The notes under the pieces: generated by a model
What the model saw: the letters and a program-made list of their open reading frames with translations, nothing else
Databases searched by the model: none
Told to the model about the DNA's origin: nothing
Translations under genes and position numbers: made by a program
From: Morinoia aosen
Taxonomy: Eukaryota > Arthropoda > Malacostraca > Amphipoda > Talitridae
NCBI GenBank assembly: GCA_030386875.1
Contig: CM059566.1
Location: forward strand, 42,506,068 to 42,570,067
Length of the DNA stretch: 64,000 nt
Direction of reading: 5' to 3'
Shown: piece by piece, positions 1 to 10,057 of the stretch
Layout: the number at the start of each line of letters is the position of its first letter
Position numbering within the stretch: position 1 is the first letter of the stretch

Positions 1-655
1 ACAATTGATGGAGAAGATGTTAGATTAGTAAAATGAGAAGATAAAAGATAAGTAAATCTTCTACCCTCATTTTCGTCAAGTAGGGTCATCTAGGATATCC
101 GATGGATCAAAGACAGAAATTCTATAAATTACTTGTCCCGTAATTGTTCATACCTACAACTCCTTTATGGGAGGTGTAGACCCAATGGGCTCCTTGGTTG
201 CACTTTATTGCAATACAGTTAGATCCAAAAAGTATTACCAAAGGCTTGTATTCACTTTCTCAATGTAGCAGTTGTTAATTCTTGGTTATTGTACAAAAGA
301 GACTGCTGCGCTCTAGAAGTCCCAGTAAAGGACATTTTAGACCTCCAAGATTTCAAGCTTTTCAATTGCTGACTCACTACTACGATGAGGAAAGATGGAC
401 ACTAGGGTACCAAAATTCGGCAGGCATTCTCGTTCAATAAAGACTCATCATTTACCAACAGCTCCAATTTTTCATGCCAGAAGCAAGAAAAATGGCAACA
501 ATCACTGGCCAGAAAGTGGACAAAATCAAAACCAATGTAAAATGCCTGGATGTGGGAAGAAAACCACAATTAGTTGCATGAAGTGTTAAGTTTTCTTGTG
601 TGTCCCCAAAGACAGGAACTGCTTCTATAATTTCACTTATAAATAACAATTGAGA
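1..655 (+). pseudogene. piggyBac-type transposase relic (C-terminal part)
   Basis: This is the C-terminal part of a DDE_Tnp_1_7 (piggyBac/PGBD) transposase, entering from the left edge of the window. In one frame I read IVHTYNSFMGGVDPMGSLVA followed by RSKKYYQR, which matches the family signature around YN-FMGGVD. It continues in another frame as VVNSWLLYKRD. Further on (about 497-640) comes the cysteine-rich tail: CKMPGCGKKTTISCMKC, a stop, then VFLCVPKDRNCF, the usual piggyBac C-terminal zinc-binding pattern. Frame changes near 150 and 275 and several stops make it a dead copy. The N-terminal half would lie outside the window. The family assignment is firm; the subfamily is not known to me. 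Confidence 0.85.
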
Positions 656-1279
656 CAGGATCTAGACATGACCCATTAGATTTCACCCGCTTTAGATATT
701 GATTTATTTCATTTTGGTTGCCTTATTCTCAATTAGTATTTCTGATACATTTCTATAATTTTCCTTCTCATACAAAATTATAGCAATTTATAAATATTTA
801 TTCATTATTTTTAATTTTTAATGGGTAAAATGTGCATTCCAAATCATAAACTGATGCATTTCAACTGTATTTGCTGTGGTTTTAGTTGAAAGAAGTGTGT
901 TTTTGCACCACTCTGATGAACTCCATTCTGCATGTCCTAACGACCCAATGTCCTTCATATAGGACGTTAGAATAAAAATATAACTATACTGAAAGTTAGT
1001 TTTCCAATCACTGAAATAACTTTAAGTGACCATAAATTACTCGTCAGAAGCAAAAAAGAATAAATTTTAATCGTGGAAATTAATTTGGGTCATAGAGGGT
1101 TAAGAACCTGCTAAGCAGATTGTACACATTATTCAAGAACTAATTTACCAGGAAATAGGCAAGGAACACATACTAGTAAAAAAAAGTGGGGATGATGGTA
1201 GGTAAATTCTATGTGAATTTCACTTTAGGTACAACAGAAACTAAAATAATATATTCCTAATCCCAAAAATGGCTTTCTA
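656..1279. other. AT-rich stretch, no gene seen
   Basis: The sequence is AT-rich with many short A and T runs. I see no exon, repeat boundary or RNA gene. It lies between the piggyBac relic and the inferred 3' end of a minus-strand gene. Confidence 0.5.
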
Positions 1280-2095
1280 TTGACAAATGAGGGAAATTTA
1301 TTATCCCCCTGAACATTTACAGCAAAGAAATTCTGGACTTTTATACCTCTCTTCTAATTTTAATGCAAACTTAATGTTACAATGTTGACTTAAACTATTA
1401 CAAGTGTACAAGATTACTGCTTACAAAAGAACAAAAATATCTTCAGATTTGTTCTCAGCAGATTGAAACTCAGGGAGGTAATGTTGTAACCAGGGCATAC
1501 AAATTTACTGATATAAACTCAAAATACAAAGTATTAGTATTCCTTCCTTTTCCTTCATGTCATAAAAAATTAATAACTAAAATAGTTAACTAGGATGGTT
1601 TACTCCAAAAACAGCTAAGAACACTTAAAAATTAGTAGTCTACAAGCTACTCTGAAAAACTAAACATTAATTTGATTAGAATAGTTTTGAGCGCTTACTG
1701 AAGGGGTCAGAAAGTCTCTCTCAAAAAGACATTTTACAGCCTTTGAGATAAATTTTTCATAAAATGTCAAAAAATAATACTCTATTTAAGAAACACAATA
1801 TAAAAACTTGAACAGCAGGTTGGGCTAATATGTACACAAAAAATAATGGGTTTTTGAACAGTTCTACCAACCTTTCCTTCAAGTTCAAACCCACCTTGTA
1901 CAAACGTTATACACTAATCTTTGTCACTGGCAGCAAGAAATTGCACACACCAGCTTCCTTGCAACACAAAAGCAGTTGAGTGTCAAGTTTACTTTTTTCA
2001 ACAGTTGGAGGGCACCTTGAGATCAAAAACATCTAATAAGGCACACAACATATTTCTACAACAGAACTACTATGCCTGCCACAGAGCTTCAAATC
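1280..2095 (-). CDS. terminal exon, two codons plus long 3' UTR (tentative)
   Basis: On the minus strand a good acceptor (TTCTGTTTTACTAATCAG) ends at 2,096. Joined to the phase-2 donor at 2,616, the reading frame gives Arg-Ile-stop, with the TGA at 2,091-2,089. The rest would be 3' UTR. A minus-strand AATAAA lies at 1,302-1,297, so cleavage near 1,280 is plausible. The 3' UTR itself has no recognisable element. This is an inference from splice-site quality and phase agreement. A transcript read crossing 2,616 to 2,095 would settle it. Confidence 0.4.
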
Positions 2096-2615
2096 CTGAT
2101 TAGTAAAACAGAATATTCTTCCATTGAAGAAAGAATCAATATTATAAGATTTTTACTTTTCTAAATACTGCATAAACTCCAACATCAAAAAGAGAGCTCT
2201 GCAGCAGCTAAAACCTGTGCATATGCATAAAAGTTAAATGACTCAAGAAATACTTTGGGCTCCAAAAGAGTTACTCAAGTAGCAGTCTAAATGTTCTATA
2301 AAGCACCATGAGTTCATGAATTTAAAGCAACTAGATGTAGTTGTACTTTTCTCTGGCTTATTTCTAAACGGTAATATTATATACAAACTATTATGAATAG
2401 TGTTTGACATACTTAGAGAACTATTCCTTTAATATTTGTCTCCCTCAACCCTGAAATTAAAACTTAAGCACCCAATAAACAACATTAAAAAAGGATACCA
2501 ATTTCATAAAAGTTAAACTCAACAGAGAAGTTTCCACATATATGTTTGTCAAGGTAACTGCTTAAATTTATGACAGTCACTAGGAGAGCTGTGCCTCTAA
2601 TTGCTCCAAACTTAC

Positions 2616-2808
2616 CTTAAATTTTTGAGCTCCAATCTTGCCATGATGATTTGTTGGTTGACTCTTTCAAGCTCACTGCACTGAGCAATTGTTGCCTCTG
2701 CTGCTGCATCATTTTTTAGAGTGAAACCTAATGACTCTGCCATTGCTTTCATATCAGAAATGTTGGTTGAATAATTCAGTTGAAAAAATTTTCACATAGA
2801 AAATTTTA
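2616..2808 (-). CDS. exon of an unrecognised small helical/coiled-coil protein C-terminus
   Basis: The minus strand carries a consensus donor (AAG|GTAAGT, intron from 2,615) and a good acceptor (TTATTTTTAG, exon from 2,808). The open frame before the donor reads MKAMAESLGFTLKNDAAAEA then TIAQCSELERVNQQIIMARL and ELKNLR, which is rich in Ala, Glu, Leu and Gln and looks helical. The frame is closed by a TGA at about 2,791. So either the ATG at 2,752 (or 2,743) is the start after a 5' UTR, or the true acceptor is closer to the ATG and this is the C-terminal exon of a longer protein. With the downstream exon the protein ends in LKNLRI. I do not recognise the family. Codon composition is better than in the surrounding AT-rich DNA. 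Confidence 0.45.
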
Positions 2809-3282
2809 CTAAAAATAACAATCAAGAATCTTCATTGCCACATGTATAATTCAATTGCTTCATTCATATATGATGGCTGTTCAGTAGCTCTAATTACTTC
2901 TACAAATTATGGTTATTATTTTATCTATGTATTACATTATACTATTAAAATAGGTTTATAAACTAACTGCCTGCTATCCTGTAAGGTGTAGGTGCTAATT
3001 TAGAAAGCATCTTATACAATGCAGCATTAATATTTTATTCGATACAGCTCGTAAAAATGATCCAGGAATCAGCTTGTTTAAAAATCTATACTAGAACTTT
3101 TTTGGGATAATTTACATTTCTTATATTATACTTAGAAAACATTCTTACGCCAATTACTTGAAAATTTGAAGCTTTTCAAATTATGAAGAGTCTGCATGAT
3201 TCAAAAATATTTCCAGTCAATAAAATAGACTAATTCAAAGCTAAAATTCAAACTAATATAAAGCATTGGATTTACATAACAT
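2809..3282. other. AT-rich stretch, no gene seen
   Basis: Probably intron or upstream DNA of the minus-strand gene at 2,808-1,280. I see no exon, tandem repeat or transposon end here. Confidence 0.4.
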
Positions 3283-3510
3283 TTAACACGTTTAGTGCGG
3301 CGTGACCCACCGGTGGTCATTTAGGTGATTTTCATAATGCTGCTGGCCGACCAGCAGTCACTGACTCAATTTTTATAAATACTAAATGAAAGTTAAATGA
3401 AGGCATGATCCAGTCAATGTTTGTTATTTTCAAAATTTCTTACTGCAATTGACTCTAAATTTTAGCTGGATATTGAACTTTAGTTTAACCCGCCGCACTT
3501 AACTTGTTAA
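3283..3510. mobile_element. TTAA-flanked MITE with piggyBac-like ends
   Basis: This 228-bp element is bounded by TTAA on both sides (3,283-3,286 and 3,507-3,510). Its termini are inverted: CACGTTTAGTGCGGCG on the left and, read from the right, CAAGTTAAGTGCGGCG. A TTAA target site with ends containing an AGTGC(G/C)G core is typical of non-autonomous piggyBac elements. It has no coding capacity. An internal palindrome (CCACCGGTGG) and a GCTGGCCGACCAGC hairpin lie near 3,310-3,357. A piggyBac transposase relic lies only 2.6 kb away. Confidence 0.8.
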
Positions 3511-3777
3511 AGAAATAAATTTCCCACAAGTGTAAATAGTAAATTGCTACAAAACAGTATGAATAAACCTATTAAATAATAACCAATAATATTAACAGGG
3601 TGAGAAGAGCTTGTTCTTCCACTATTAAGGCCAGCACTAATTTGATATCAAGAAAATACTTTCATCAATAGTATGTTTTAATTTTCAATGAATGTAACTC
3701 AGATGAATTTTAAAAGTAATGAAGAAAACCTATAATGAACAAATAATGTTAAGTAACTTGCATATATCAAAGGCAAC
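3511..3777. other. unassigned spacer between two transposable elements
   Basis: AT-rich, with no open frame or repeat recognised. Confidence 0.4.
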
Positions 3778-4340
3778 TTTTTTAGGTAAATCTGAAGGAT
3801 ATGTCAGTTAACGATTTTCTACTTTTTAGTGCCTGGACTTAATTAATTGAATCAAAATAAACAAGTTTTCTTCTATGCACTTTCCCTCTCAAATGAGTAT
3901 TTTACGATTAATAGCGGTAAGTTTAGTTTCGTCTTTGATGACGAATGCGCTCGAATAAACAGCTACTCATCGATTTTCAAATTTTTGTTGCTTAAATCAT
4001 GGTAATAACATCGAAATAAACAACTTTTCTTCTATACACTTTTTTCATCAAGTGAGTATTTAACAACTTATAGCGGTAGGTTTGTTTTCATCTTTGATGA
4101 CGATCGCGCTGGAAGCGAGTGCGCATTGCAGTGTTGCTGTTCGACGTGCTCCTTGAATTACTTGCCGCTTCAAACACTGGAGTTGCGGTAAGTCATTTAC
4201 CGCTATAACTAATAAAATACTCATTTGAGACGGAAAGTGCATAGAAGTAAACTTGTTTATTTTGATCTAATTAACTATGCTAAGGCATCAAAATTTACAA
4301 AATCGATAACTGACATATCCTTCAGATTTACCCTTTTTTA
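3778..4340. mobile_element. foldback element with long inverted repeats (about 560 bp)
   Basis: The left arm (3,778 to about 3,925) begins with a T-run and GGTAAATCTGAAGGATATGT. The reverse complement of the right arm (about 4,195-4,340) begins the same way. The arms stay similar for about 150 bp, including the shared tract AAAATAAACAAGTTT and the AGCGGTAA motif. The middle holds a second, direct copy of part of the left arm (about 4,005-4,110). No transposase is encoded. The class is a foldback or long-TIR MITE; I cannot name the superfamily because no clear target duplication is visible. Confidence 0.7.
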
Positions 4341-4996
4341 TTATATCAAACACAATTATAAGCAAGTTTTAAGGAAATTCAAGACAAATTTTATATGACA
4401 TGAATAAAGTTGCAATAAACAACTCAGCTGATCTGAGATGTTGAATTAACACTATTTCAACTAAAAATAAATAAGGTCTTTTCATATTGTTACAGAGTCA
4501 GAGTTTCTTACACTTTATCATACCAAAATTAAATCAAATAACTAAATCTGGAGACATAGAGGCCAGAAATTTTTCAATTAATAATGTAAGTAATACTAAC
4601 TTGATGGATGGTGTTTACAGTACAGTAAGAAGAACAAGATGGGATCAAGAAAGGAGCATGGACACATGAACACTTACCAGCTGTAGAGTTGAATATAACT
4701 TAACTAGAAGTAAAAAAAACAGCAGACAGCTCCCATAGTCAGGCTATAAAAAATTAAAACATCCAAATTATGTCAAAACAATAAAAATTTTAGGCAATTT
4801 TGGGTCAATATTGAACATTATGCAAATTGAACAATTTTTCAAGTTTTACTGAAGTCAACTGAGGGAAAAGGCAATAACAGAAAATTGAAATGGTTCACAT
4901 CAGCTGCTGCCTGTAGGTTGTCTCAAAAATTGAAGCATCATGACCGAGTTATATACAGCATATTATGGTAAAAAATTAGGATTTCAGAAGCTCATA
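4341..4996. other. AT-rich stretch, no gene seen
   Basis: There is no recognisable exon or repeat. Short open frames near 4,487-4,669 look random. Confidence 0.4.
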
Positions 4997-5790
4997 TTAA
5001 GGGAACCATTTACAAACGATGGTCCACTTTTTTTCTATCGGACGTACGTCTATGAAAATTTGCAGACTACTAGATCTCCACATAAATAACAACTTTTGTT
5101 TAAGAAAAATTTTTCATAAGGCCATAGAAAATTTTTTATTTGAAAAAAATAAAATTATATATATACATATATTATTCATTATAACTTCGAAATTTACAAA
5201 GCTAGAGCAATGCGGTTTGTTGCATTTGAAAGTCAAACGTTGGCTCTATCTAAATTACGGGTGGGTTTTTTTAATCATTTCAATGAGAATTTTTATGAAT
5301 TTTTCATTGTAAGGGTCAGAGCAAAAGTTATAATTTAGGGTAAAAAAGTCTACGGAAATCTTTACAGAAAAAATTTTGGAAATTCACCCGTAGGGTAAAG
5401 TCCGAGTGTTCGTCCGATTTAAACGGTTCAAACTTCAAACCCTCTCAAACGGTTCTCAAGATCGCTATTGCTGCAGAAAATACTGTCAAAAAAGCGCAAA
5501 TGCATTGGGTTCATCGTGCTTTGCTCTAAAAAGGATCTTTCAAATCTTGATATGAAAAAAACAACTTGCTTTGCGAACACTTTGTCCAACTGAAATTTTC
5601 GAAAGTTCGTACCAAATTCGAAATTAATTTAAAATTTCGACCGCGTTTCGAATCTCATCACAAAAGTTCGTACACCCTCTAAATTGAAATTTATATTTTT
5701 GTTTAGCGCTAAAGTTACCTGTGGGCGTTCAAATTTTTTGTAATATAATAGCGTGTTCATTTTTAATGGATTTGATACGTACGTTTTGAT

Positions 5791-6320
5791 ACCGGCAGGC
5801 CGCAACCGAGACGGTTGAAGAAACGGTTTGTGAAAAGTACAGAAATTTTTCGAGAATTTCTTGAGTCCTACTTCAAACTTTAGTCCACCACTCGTAACTT
5901 TTGAAAGAATGCACCTATCAACTTCAAATTACTCCCAAACGAAAGAACAAAACATTTTCTACAAAGGTGTTATAAGCACATCCAAAAAATTTTCCTGAGA
6001 AGTACAGAAATTCTTTGATAAAAATGTTTGATTCGCGTGCCATCGCGAGCGCGAAAGGGTCAACTAAAGTCTTTCGACGGCGCGTGAGTTGTACAGGTTC
6101 ATTTTGAGGAATTTCTGTACTTTTCAGAAAACTTTTTTGGATGTGTTTATAACACCTTTGTAGAAAATGTTTTGTTCTTTCGCTTGAGAGTAATTTCAAG
6201 TCGATAGGTGCATTCTTTCAAAAGTTACGAGTGGTGGACTGAAGTTTGAAGTAGGACTCAAGAAATTTCTGTACTTTTCACAAACCGTTTCTTGAACCGT
6301 CTCGGCTGCGGCCTGCCGGT
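5791..6320 (+). mobile_element. foldback element, copy A
   Basis: This 530-bp near-palindrome starts with ACCGGCAGGCCGCAACCGAG and ends with its reverse complement. The arms are about 240 bp each. They surround an asymmetric centre (about 6,020-6,105) containing CATCGCGAGCGCGAAAGG. There is no coding potential. It lies about 30 bp upstream of the pogo-like ATG. The flanking bases give at most a 2-bp AT duplication, so the superfamily is open. Confidence 0.8.
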
Positions 6321-6350
6321 ATGAATTGGGACGAATGTTCACCTTAAATT

Positions 6351-6494
6351 ATGGCTCCTCGTAAAACACACCACTACTGCAATGATGATCTTGTTCACGC
6401 ATAAGCAGAGATAAAAAATGGAAGTTTGAGTATACGCAACGCAAGTGATAAATATGGTGTTTCAAAAACAACGCTTCAAGAGCGTGTGCAAGGC
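6351..6494 (+). pseudogene. pogo/jerky-type transposase N-terminus (HTH_psq fragment)
   Basis: The open frame from the ATG at 6,351 reads MAPRKTHHYCNDDLVHA, one stop, then AEIKNGSL and SIRNASDKYGVSKTTLQERV-QG. This is the helix-turn-helix of the Pipsqueak/CENP-B type found at the N-terminus of pogo, Tigger and jerky transposases, where it binds the transposon ends. The fragment breaks off exactly where foldback copy B begins (6,495). One in-frame stop and the lost DDE domain mean it is dead. Confidence 0.75.
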
Positions 6495-7021
6495 ACCGGC
6501 AGGCCGCAACCGAGACGGTTCAAGAAACGGTTTATGAAAAGTACAGAAATTTCTTGAGTCCTACTTTAAACTTCAGTCCACCAATCGTAACTTTTGAAAG
6601 AATGCACCTATCGACTTTAAATTACTTTCAAACGAAAGAACAAAACATTTTTTACAAAGGTGTTATAAACACATTCAAAATTATTTCTGAAAAGTACATA
6701 AATTCTGCGATGAACCTGTACGACTCACGCGCCAACGAAAGACTTTAGTTGACCCTTTCGCGCTCGCGATGGCACGCAAATCAAACATTTTTATCGAAGA
6801 ATTTCTGTACTTCTCAGGAAAATTTTTTGAATGTGATTATAACACCTTTGTAGAAAATGTTTTGTTCTTTCGTTTTGGAGTAATTTGAAGTCGATAGGTG
6901 CATTCTTTCAAAAGTTACAAGTGGTGGACTAAAGTTTGAAGTAGGACTCAAGAAATTCTCAAGAAATTTCTGTACTTTTCAAAAACCGTTTCTTGAACCG
7001 TCTCGGCTGCGGCCTGCCGGT
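6495..7021 (-). mobile_element. foldback element, copy B (opposite orientation to copy A)
   Basis: This 527-bp near-palindrome has the same ends as copy A (ACCGGCAGGCCGC and its reverse complement). Its central asymmetric segment (about 6,715-6,790) is the reverse complement of that in copy A, so the copy is inserted the other way round. It interrupts the pogo-like frame directly after codon Gly of ERVQG. Divergence from copy A looks like a few per cent by eye. Confidence 0.8.
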
Positions 7022-8674
7022 CCAATTCATAAACTATAAAATCTATACCTGAAAAGATATTAAGGATCATAAACAATGAGGAGAAACTTAAAAAGAAAAA
7101 ACGTACGAACAAACGAATTCAAAATAAATGATTTCTTCAAAACTCCGTACATGTGGACGAAGTAATAACACAAGCCGTTAAAAGATTTGAAATTTAGTAC
7201 ACCTCAGAAACAAACAAAGGGAGAAATAAAACTCTGTAAAATGGCAGCACTACAGCTGTCAACACTCACACAGGTACGACATCGCCTAACACAACAACTT
7301 CGTTAACGGAAAAATTTTTTGTCGGCGATGCAAAATGGTAGTCAATTAAGGTGTGACGACTTCATAAGCAACTGAAACGCAGGTCATTCACTTGGGCTGC
7401 CATTTTTGTTCCAACAGTGATATTTATTTACGGTGTGTGGCAATTATACAATATTATAAACCAACAGTTACCACGTGAACCACTTTTCGATGAACTTCAA
7501 CTCCATACTAGTTTGTTATAGTAAAATATACCTGGTGTGTACGGAATTTCAAAGTGGACAAATTTTCGGAACTTACCCTAATGTAGATAGAGCACATATG
7601 TCACTTTCAAATGCAACAAACCGCATTGCCCTAGCTTTGTAAACTTCGGAGTTATAACGACAAACGTCTTGATAAGTTACTTTTTTTATAAAACCTATTT
7701 TCAAGAAAAAAAAAGCTTCTCCTCCTACATTTTTTGAGCTACAGTGATGATTTTGGTATCATTGGATGCAGAAAAACAAGGGCTTAACAATGTATTGAGA
7801 AGTTTTTCAAAATTCAATCTCGTTTTAAAGTTATGACGTCATAAATTTGAATTTTCTTGAGAATATTTTGATTTTTTTTTGTTTTAATTTTTTACATTTT
7901 TATATTGGAAATTTGAGGAAAAACATTCAAGTTTTTGGAATGTCCACGTTATTCTGCATCCAATGATACCAAAATCATTACTGTAGCTCAAAAAATATCA
8001 GAGAAAAAGCATTTAGAAACCCCCCCCCCCTCCCCCCCCATATGTCGTTTTCTATGATTTCTCATTTTCTTTTCAAGAAAATCGCATTTTGTCATAAATG
8101 ATAAATGATTCTAAATTGTATTTCCTATCAGTATACCAAATTTCATTGCTCTAAATTCAATAATAAAAAAAAATATTTGGATGGGGATGAGGAATATGAA
8201 TGATGAAATATATAAAAAAATAAAATGAAAAAAATTGAAAATTTGAGATTTTTTTTTTTTTGTCCACGTTATTCTGCATTCAAGGATACCAAAATCATTA
8301 CTGTAGCTCAAAAACTGTAGGAGGAGAAGCATTTAGAAAACCCACCCCAAAAATGTCGTTTTCTATGATTTCCCATTTTGTTTTCAAGAAAATCGCATTT
8401 TGTCATTAATGATAAATGATTCAAAATTGCATTTCCTATCAGTATACCAAATTTAATTGCTCTAGGAGTCTAGGTTCAAAAATGAAAAAAAGGTCCGTAA
8501 GGTGGATGCCCTGCCCCCCCCCGGGGGGGACGTTAGCTCTGGGATACGTTCCTGATATTTTTACAGACATTCGGGGACATATCTCAAACTCTTTTAAAGC
8601 AATAAAAACAAAAACAGAGAATCGACTTTTGGACTGCAGATGCCCCCAAAAAGCTCCCAACATGGTTCCCTTAA

Positions 8675-9754
8675 AGCTTAATCTGCACAAAATCTAGTTT
8701 GGCAATTGAGAGGCAGAGGTGTACTTGAACTTAAACTTGAGGGCCTACAGTGTCGGGGCCTTGAGTTATTAAACCGTTTTAAGGATTAGTCACCAGCAAG
8801 CCCTATCCGGCTTCCTAGCAAAGTGTTAGCAGCAAGCCAGCAACTAGTAGTGACCTGACGGTGAGGTATCAGTATCACTAGACATTAAATGGGTTAATGT
8901 TAGCTGACAGAATCACAAAAAAAATCGAGCAGCCCTTTTTTCTGAGAAAATAAAAACGCCGCTGGTCAAACGTAGCCCAGGTTCAAGACGAGTTTTTTGA
9001 ACTGGTGCCACGGTGAGTCGGTGACTGGTGCCCACCTTATCCTTTCCTTTGGATTGCCGGAATCATGAGAAAACTTTACGGTGTCTCTAGTCTTTAGCCA
9101 GTGAGGTGTGCAACTTTATACGTAATAGAAATTCTCAATTAATTAATGAAAGTTTACAAAAAAATAATAAAACTACATTTATGTCTTACATTAAGATGGC
9201 TGATTATGATTATTTTTATGATAAATTTAATTACAATGGATTGTGTTGCACCGAGTGGTTTGACGTGCAAACTAATATCAGACTATAGTTTGATTTTTAT
9301 TTCTTTTTACTATTTTAAACATGATTTTGAATTCTACTTATCTCAGCGCTAATCGCACAGAAACTTAATTATGGTCAAGTGTACCACGAGCACGTAAAAT
9401 TTGAGTATCCAGGTTGGCCCAACTTGCAAACTTTGCATAAAGGCATAAGCATCTCATCAAGACAAAAAGATGAATTAAGAATAAAGAATTAAAGATAAAT
9501 ACACTAGCACAGGAAGAATAAATAGTGAAGGAATACAATAGAGAGAAAGAAATAAGTAAAGAATGAAATACGAGTCCAACCTAATTTCAATTTTAAACTC
9601 ACCGCAGAAACGTGCAATAATAGTTCTGGTTCTGCTGCCAGTAACTTAGGGGACCACTGAAGAGAAGTAGTTCCTCAAAGCATACTGACGAGAATAGACG
9701 CAACCAGTATGCCCATTGGGTGTAGACTATCCAACAAATCCACTTGTGCTTGTC
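8675..9754. other. unassigned stretch
   Basis: There is no open frame of note. Short overlapping frames near 9,106-9,352 are AT-rich and look random. I see no repeat ends. Confidence 0.4.
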
Positions 9755-10057
9755 ATAGGCTCATAGCTGTGTGGTTTAATTAAGGACCTGCCTCCGTGCG
9801 GGCAACGAGGGTTCGAATCCCGGCGCTGGGTGGCGATTTTCTCCGTTGGGTATAGAGGAAAAATTTTAACCACAAAACCCCTCTCTACCCAGGTGTCTGA
9901 AATGGGTATCGGTCTTGACCGTGGGAAAGCGTCATGGCTTCCTGGTGCTAGTTATAAGGCATTTGAAAAACCAATGTACAAGGTGATATGTGTCAGGCTA
10001 GAATTGGAAATAAAGGATCCGTATATGCCGAAGTATGTTTTTTGTTTTGTTTTATAA
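9755..10057 (+). mobile_element. tRNA-derived SINE
   Basis: An RNA polymerase III internal promoter is visible: an A-box-like TAGCTGTGTGG at 9,764-9,774 and a perfect B box GGTTCGAATCC at 9,810-9,820, spaced as in a tRNA. The tRNA-like head cannot close into a full cloverleaf, and it runs on into an unrelated body and a T/G-rich tail (about 10,035-10,055). That is the structure of a SINE rather than a tRNA gene. The body contains CTCTCTACCCAGGTGTCTGA. The exact ends are uncertain. Confidence 0.75.

Larger units (their letters stand above)
4997..8674. mobile_element. TTAA-bounded composite transposon with nested insertions
   Basis: The outer edges read TTAA-GGGAACCAT (from 4,997) and ATGGTTCCC-TTAA (to 8,674), giving a matching inverted end and a TTAA duplication 3.7 kb apart. 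Kolobok-, Sola3- or piggyBac-type elements would fit the target site; I cannot choose. Inside are further layers. A block at about 5,185-5,262 returns inverted at about 7,580-7,660. A block of about 200 bp is directly repeated at about 7,935-8,150 and 8,258-8,466, and part of it also occurs inverted near 7,715-7,785. Two foldback elements and a pogo-like fragment (listed separately) fill 5,791-7,021. A C-run/G-run tract lies near 8,515-8,530. Alternatively the two outer ends belong to different copies that happen to match. Confidence 0.5.

Noticed and set aside
3097-3125. A second Helitron 5' end (TCTATACTAG)
   Set aside because: The match is short, and no 3' hairpin with CTRR was seen at a fitting distance.
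5924-6748. Frames of 64-91 codons inside the foldback copies
   Set aside because: They appear because arms of palindromic elements mirror each other. No domain or codon signal.
8416-8697. 93-codon frame with a Pro/Gly-rich segment
   Set aside because: It spans a C-run/G-run and the terminal part of the TTAA composite, with an overlapping open frame on the other strand.
9764-9835. A functional tRNA gene
   Set aside because: A and B boxes are present but the arms do not close into a cloverleaf, and the sequence continues into a SINE body and tail.
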